Below are positions 62,671-64,000 of a DNA stretch of 64,000 bases, one piece after another. Source of the stretch: Struthio camelus (Eukaryota; Chordata; Aves; Struthioniformes; Struthionidae). The position numbers and the translations under genes were made by a program. The DNA is taken from the NCBI RefSeq assembly GCF_040807025.1, contig NC_090947.1, positions 2,852,001-2,916,000 of the forward strand, written 5' to 3'. The number at the start of each line of letters is the position of its first letter. Position 1 is the stretch's first letter. The notes beneath the pieces were generated by a model that was given only the letters and a program-made list of their open reading frames with translations, made no database searches and had not been told where the DNA came from.

Positions 62671-63085
62671 CTAGTTTAAAGCCCTCCCTACCAGGCTGGC
62701 CAACCTGTTGGCAAAGACAGGCGTGCCCTGCTTGGTGAGGTGGATCCCATCTCTCTCCATCAGCTGTCGATCTTCAAACAGGGTCCCATGGTCACAGAAA
62801 CCAAAGCCCTGCTGCCAACACCAGCAGTGCAGCCAGCTGTTAACTTGGAAAACCCATCTTCTCCTCTTCCTCCGGTCCTTCCCCTTCACAGGCAGGATCG
62901 AAAAGAAAACGACCTGGGCTCCCAGACCCTTGACCACCATCTCCAGAGCTCTGAAGTCCTGTTTGATGGTATCCAGTTTGCCCTTTGTGTCGTTAGCGCC
63001 CACATGGAAGAGCAGCAGAGGGTAGTAGTCTGATGCATGGACAAGCCTTGGCAGCCTTTCCATAACATCTCTTATTCGAGCCCAA
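62671..63085 (-). pseudogene. CR1 ORF1 fragment: C-terminal SGNH/esterase domain
   Basis: The frame MERLPRLVHASDYYPLLLFH, VGANDTKGKLDTIKQD, GLGAQVVFFSILPVKGKD, RDGIHLTKQG and SLVGRALN matches ORF1 of copy A. SGNH block III (G-x-N-D) and block V (D-x-x-H) are present. Block I with the catalytic Ser is missing because the element is 5' truncated just upstream. Confidence 0.88.
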
Positions 63086-64000
63086 ATTTTTTTTCATTCT
63101 CCTCCTTCCCTCACCTTCAGCTCTCCTGACTATAACGACCTCAGTGCTCACGGTCATGAGTATGTTGGGATGCTGATGAGATCACAGATGACAGGGGAAG
63201 GCCTGCTGTTAATTTTTGCTTCATATCTAGAGAGGACAAGGAAAAAAGTTCTATTTTCTGTCTTAAATTAGCATAGTGAGATCTGATGCTGTAGCAATGC
63301 TGTAGATGGCCCACCAGCTAATGAGAGCACATCAAAGGCTCTTGAGGAGCCTTGCCTATCTGGCCTTCCCATTCCTCCTTTTTCCAGCTCAGTGGTACAG
63401 AGAGGGTGGATCTGGGCCTCCCATGCTCACCATGGCCATGCTGTGTGGAAGTCCTTCCAGCCAGCAGGAGTGGGCTTGGATGTTGCACACAGCATGGCCT
63501 TCTGGCAGGCATTGGGTTCCATGAGATGCTTAAGGCACAAGGGTCATGAAGGAAAAGTCAGGGTGGACATTGCAGAGCTGTTCCTCGGTATGGAGGATGC
63601 TGGGTTCGGCTTCTTTTCTTCTCTAAAGCTGTTGCCACAGGCCTGCTGCCAACCACTGCCAATTCAAATTGAAGCTAGATTTGGGGTGTGTGAACATTTT
63701 TGGATTGCAAAGCTAGACTGAGAATTTCTGCCCACCCTGGATAGCATCCCATGTTGAGTGGGATCTGCATTAAAAAGTTAATAATAAACTGCTCCCTGCC
63801 AGATATTGATATCTGGCTTACTCCAATGTTTCATTTTGCATGTGTGTTTTGGGTTGGGGGAAGGTTAAGGAGTTATCAACATGACTGAAGCAGTGAACTG
63901 CAGCATTAGGGCAAGTATGAACCTTTGGGACATGGGGGAGGAAGGGAATTTCTTCTGCCTCCTTTGCCCCCAGAGAAACAACGCTAGTAATTGCATCTTC
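63086..64000. other. non-coding stretch, nothing recognised
   Basis: Unique-looking DNA flanking the 5' junction of CR1 copy C. Several overlapping + frames (63306-63721) are open but also antisense-open and domain-free. Confidence 0.5.

Larger units (their letters stand above)
59641..63085 (-). mobile_element. CR1 LINE copy C, 5' truncated in ORF1
   Basis: A 3.45-kb minus-strand CR1 copy containing the 3' tail, all of ORF2 and the C-terminal part of ORF1. It ends at about 63085, where identity with copy A (at about 3927) stops abruptly before an A/T-rich run. It keeps the 670-bp palm region missing in A. By eye it differs from A at about 10 of 1260 aligned bases between 61.8 and 63.05 kb. 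ORF2 is broken by a TGA at 61848-61846, frameshifts in the palm and an altered catalytic box. No target-site duplication is evident, which is normal for CR1. Confidence 0.95.

Noticed and set aside
59641..63085. Copies A and C as a segmental duplication
   Set aside because: Flanking sequences on both sides are unrelated and the 5' ends differ, so separate insertions (with possible conversion) fit better.

Overview
The window is vertebrate nuclear DNA, almost certainly from a bird. The evidence is repeat content: three large and several small copies of the avian CR1 non-LTR retrotransposon (LINE), with the avian-type CR1 3' tail (8-bp repeats followed by the 'ctggagatcatctagtccaa' block when read on the + strand). 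Intergenic or intronic DNA surrounds them, with low CpG, scattered microsatellites and a few faint old SINE/LINE relics. There is no operon-like layout, no tRNA or rRNA, no CRISPR array, and no host protein-coding gene that I can recognise.

Layout. 1-1164: plain DNA with one small + strand CR1 tail. 1165 to about 5150: CR1 copy A on the minus strand, nearly full length (5' UTR, ORF1 and ORF2), lacking about 670 bp of the reverse transcriptase core. 5.15-38.3 kb: unique DNA with a CR1 tail at 17.44 kb, MIR-like fragments, simple repeats, an octamer-motif cluster at 37.53 kb and a loose set of exon-like open segments at 22.5-24.7 kb. 38343 to about 39430: 5'-truncated CR1 copy B (minus), with what looks like an older CR1/L3-type fragment beside it. 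39.4-59.6 kb: unique DNA with microsatellites and a weak candidate two-exon gene at 50.99-52.16 kb. 59641-63085: CR1 copy C (minus), truncated inside ORF1. 63.1-64 kb: unique DNA.

The only genes with clear homology are those of CR1. ORF1 carries an SGNH/esterase-type domain and ORF2 an APE-type endonuclease followed by a reverse transcriptase. All copies here are broken by stops, frameshifts, deletion or truncation. By eye, A and C differ at about 10 of about 1260 aligned bases in the ORF2 5' half, so they derive from very similar, recently active sources. Yet B and C share a non-canonical reverse transcriptase catalytic box (R-A-D-A where the CR1 family has F-A-D-D) and a shared frameshift just downstream. 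That combination of young copies, independent insertion sites and shared inactivating changes is the most interesting signal. It suggests either amplification of a defective CR1 lineage by enzyme supplied in trans, or gene conversion between copies.

No undescribed defence, metabolic or mobile system beyond these CR1 elements is visible. Candidate exons and conserved non-coding elements are listed with low confidence.
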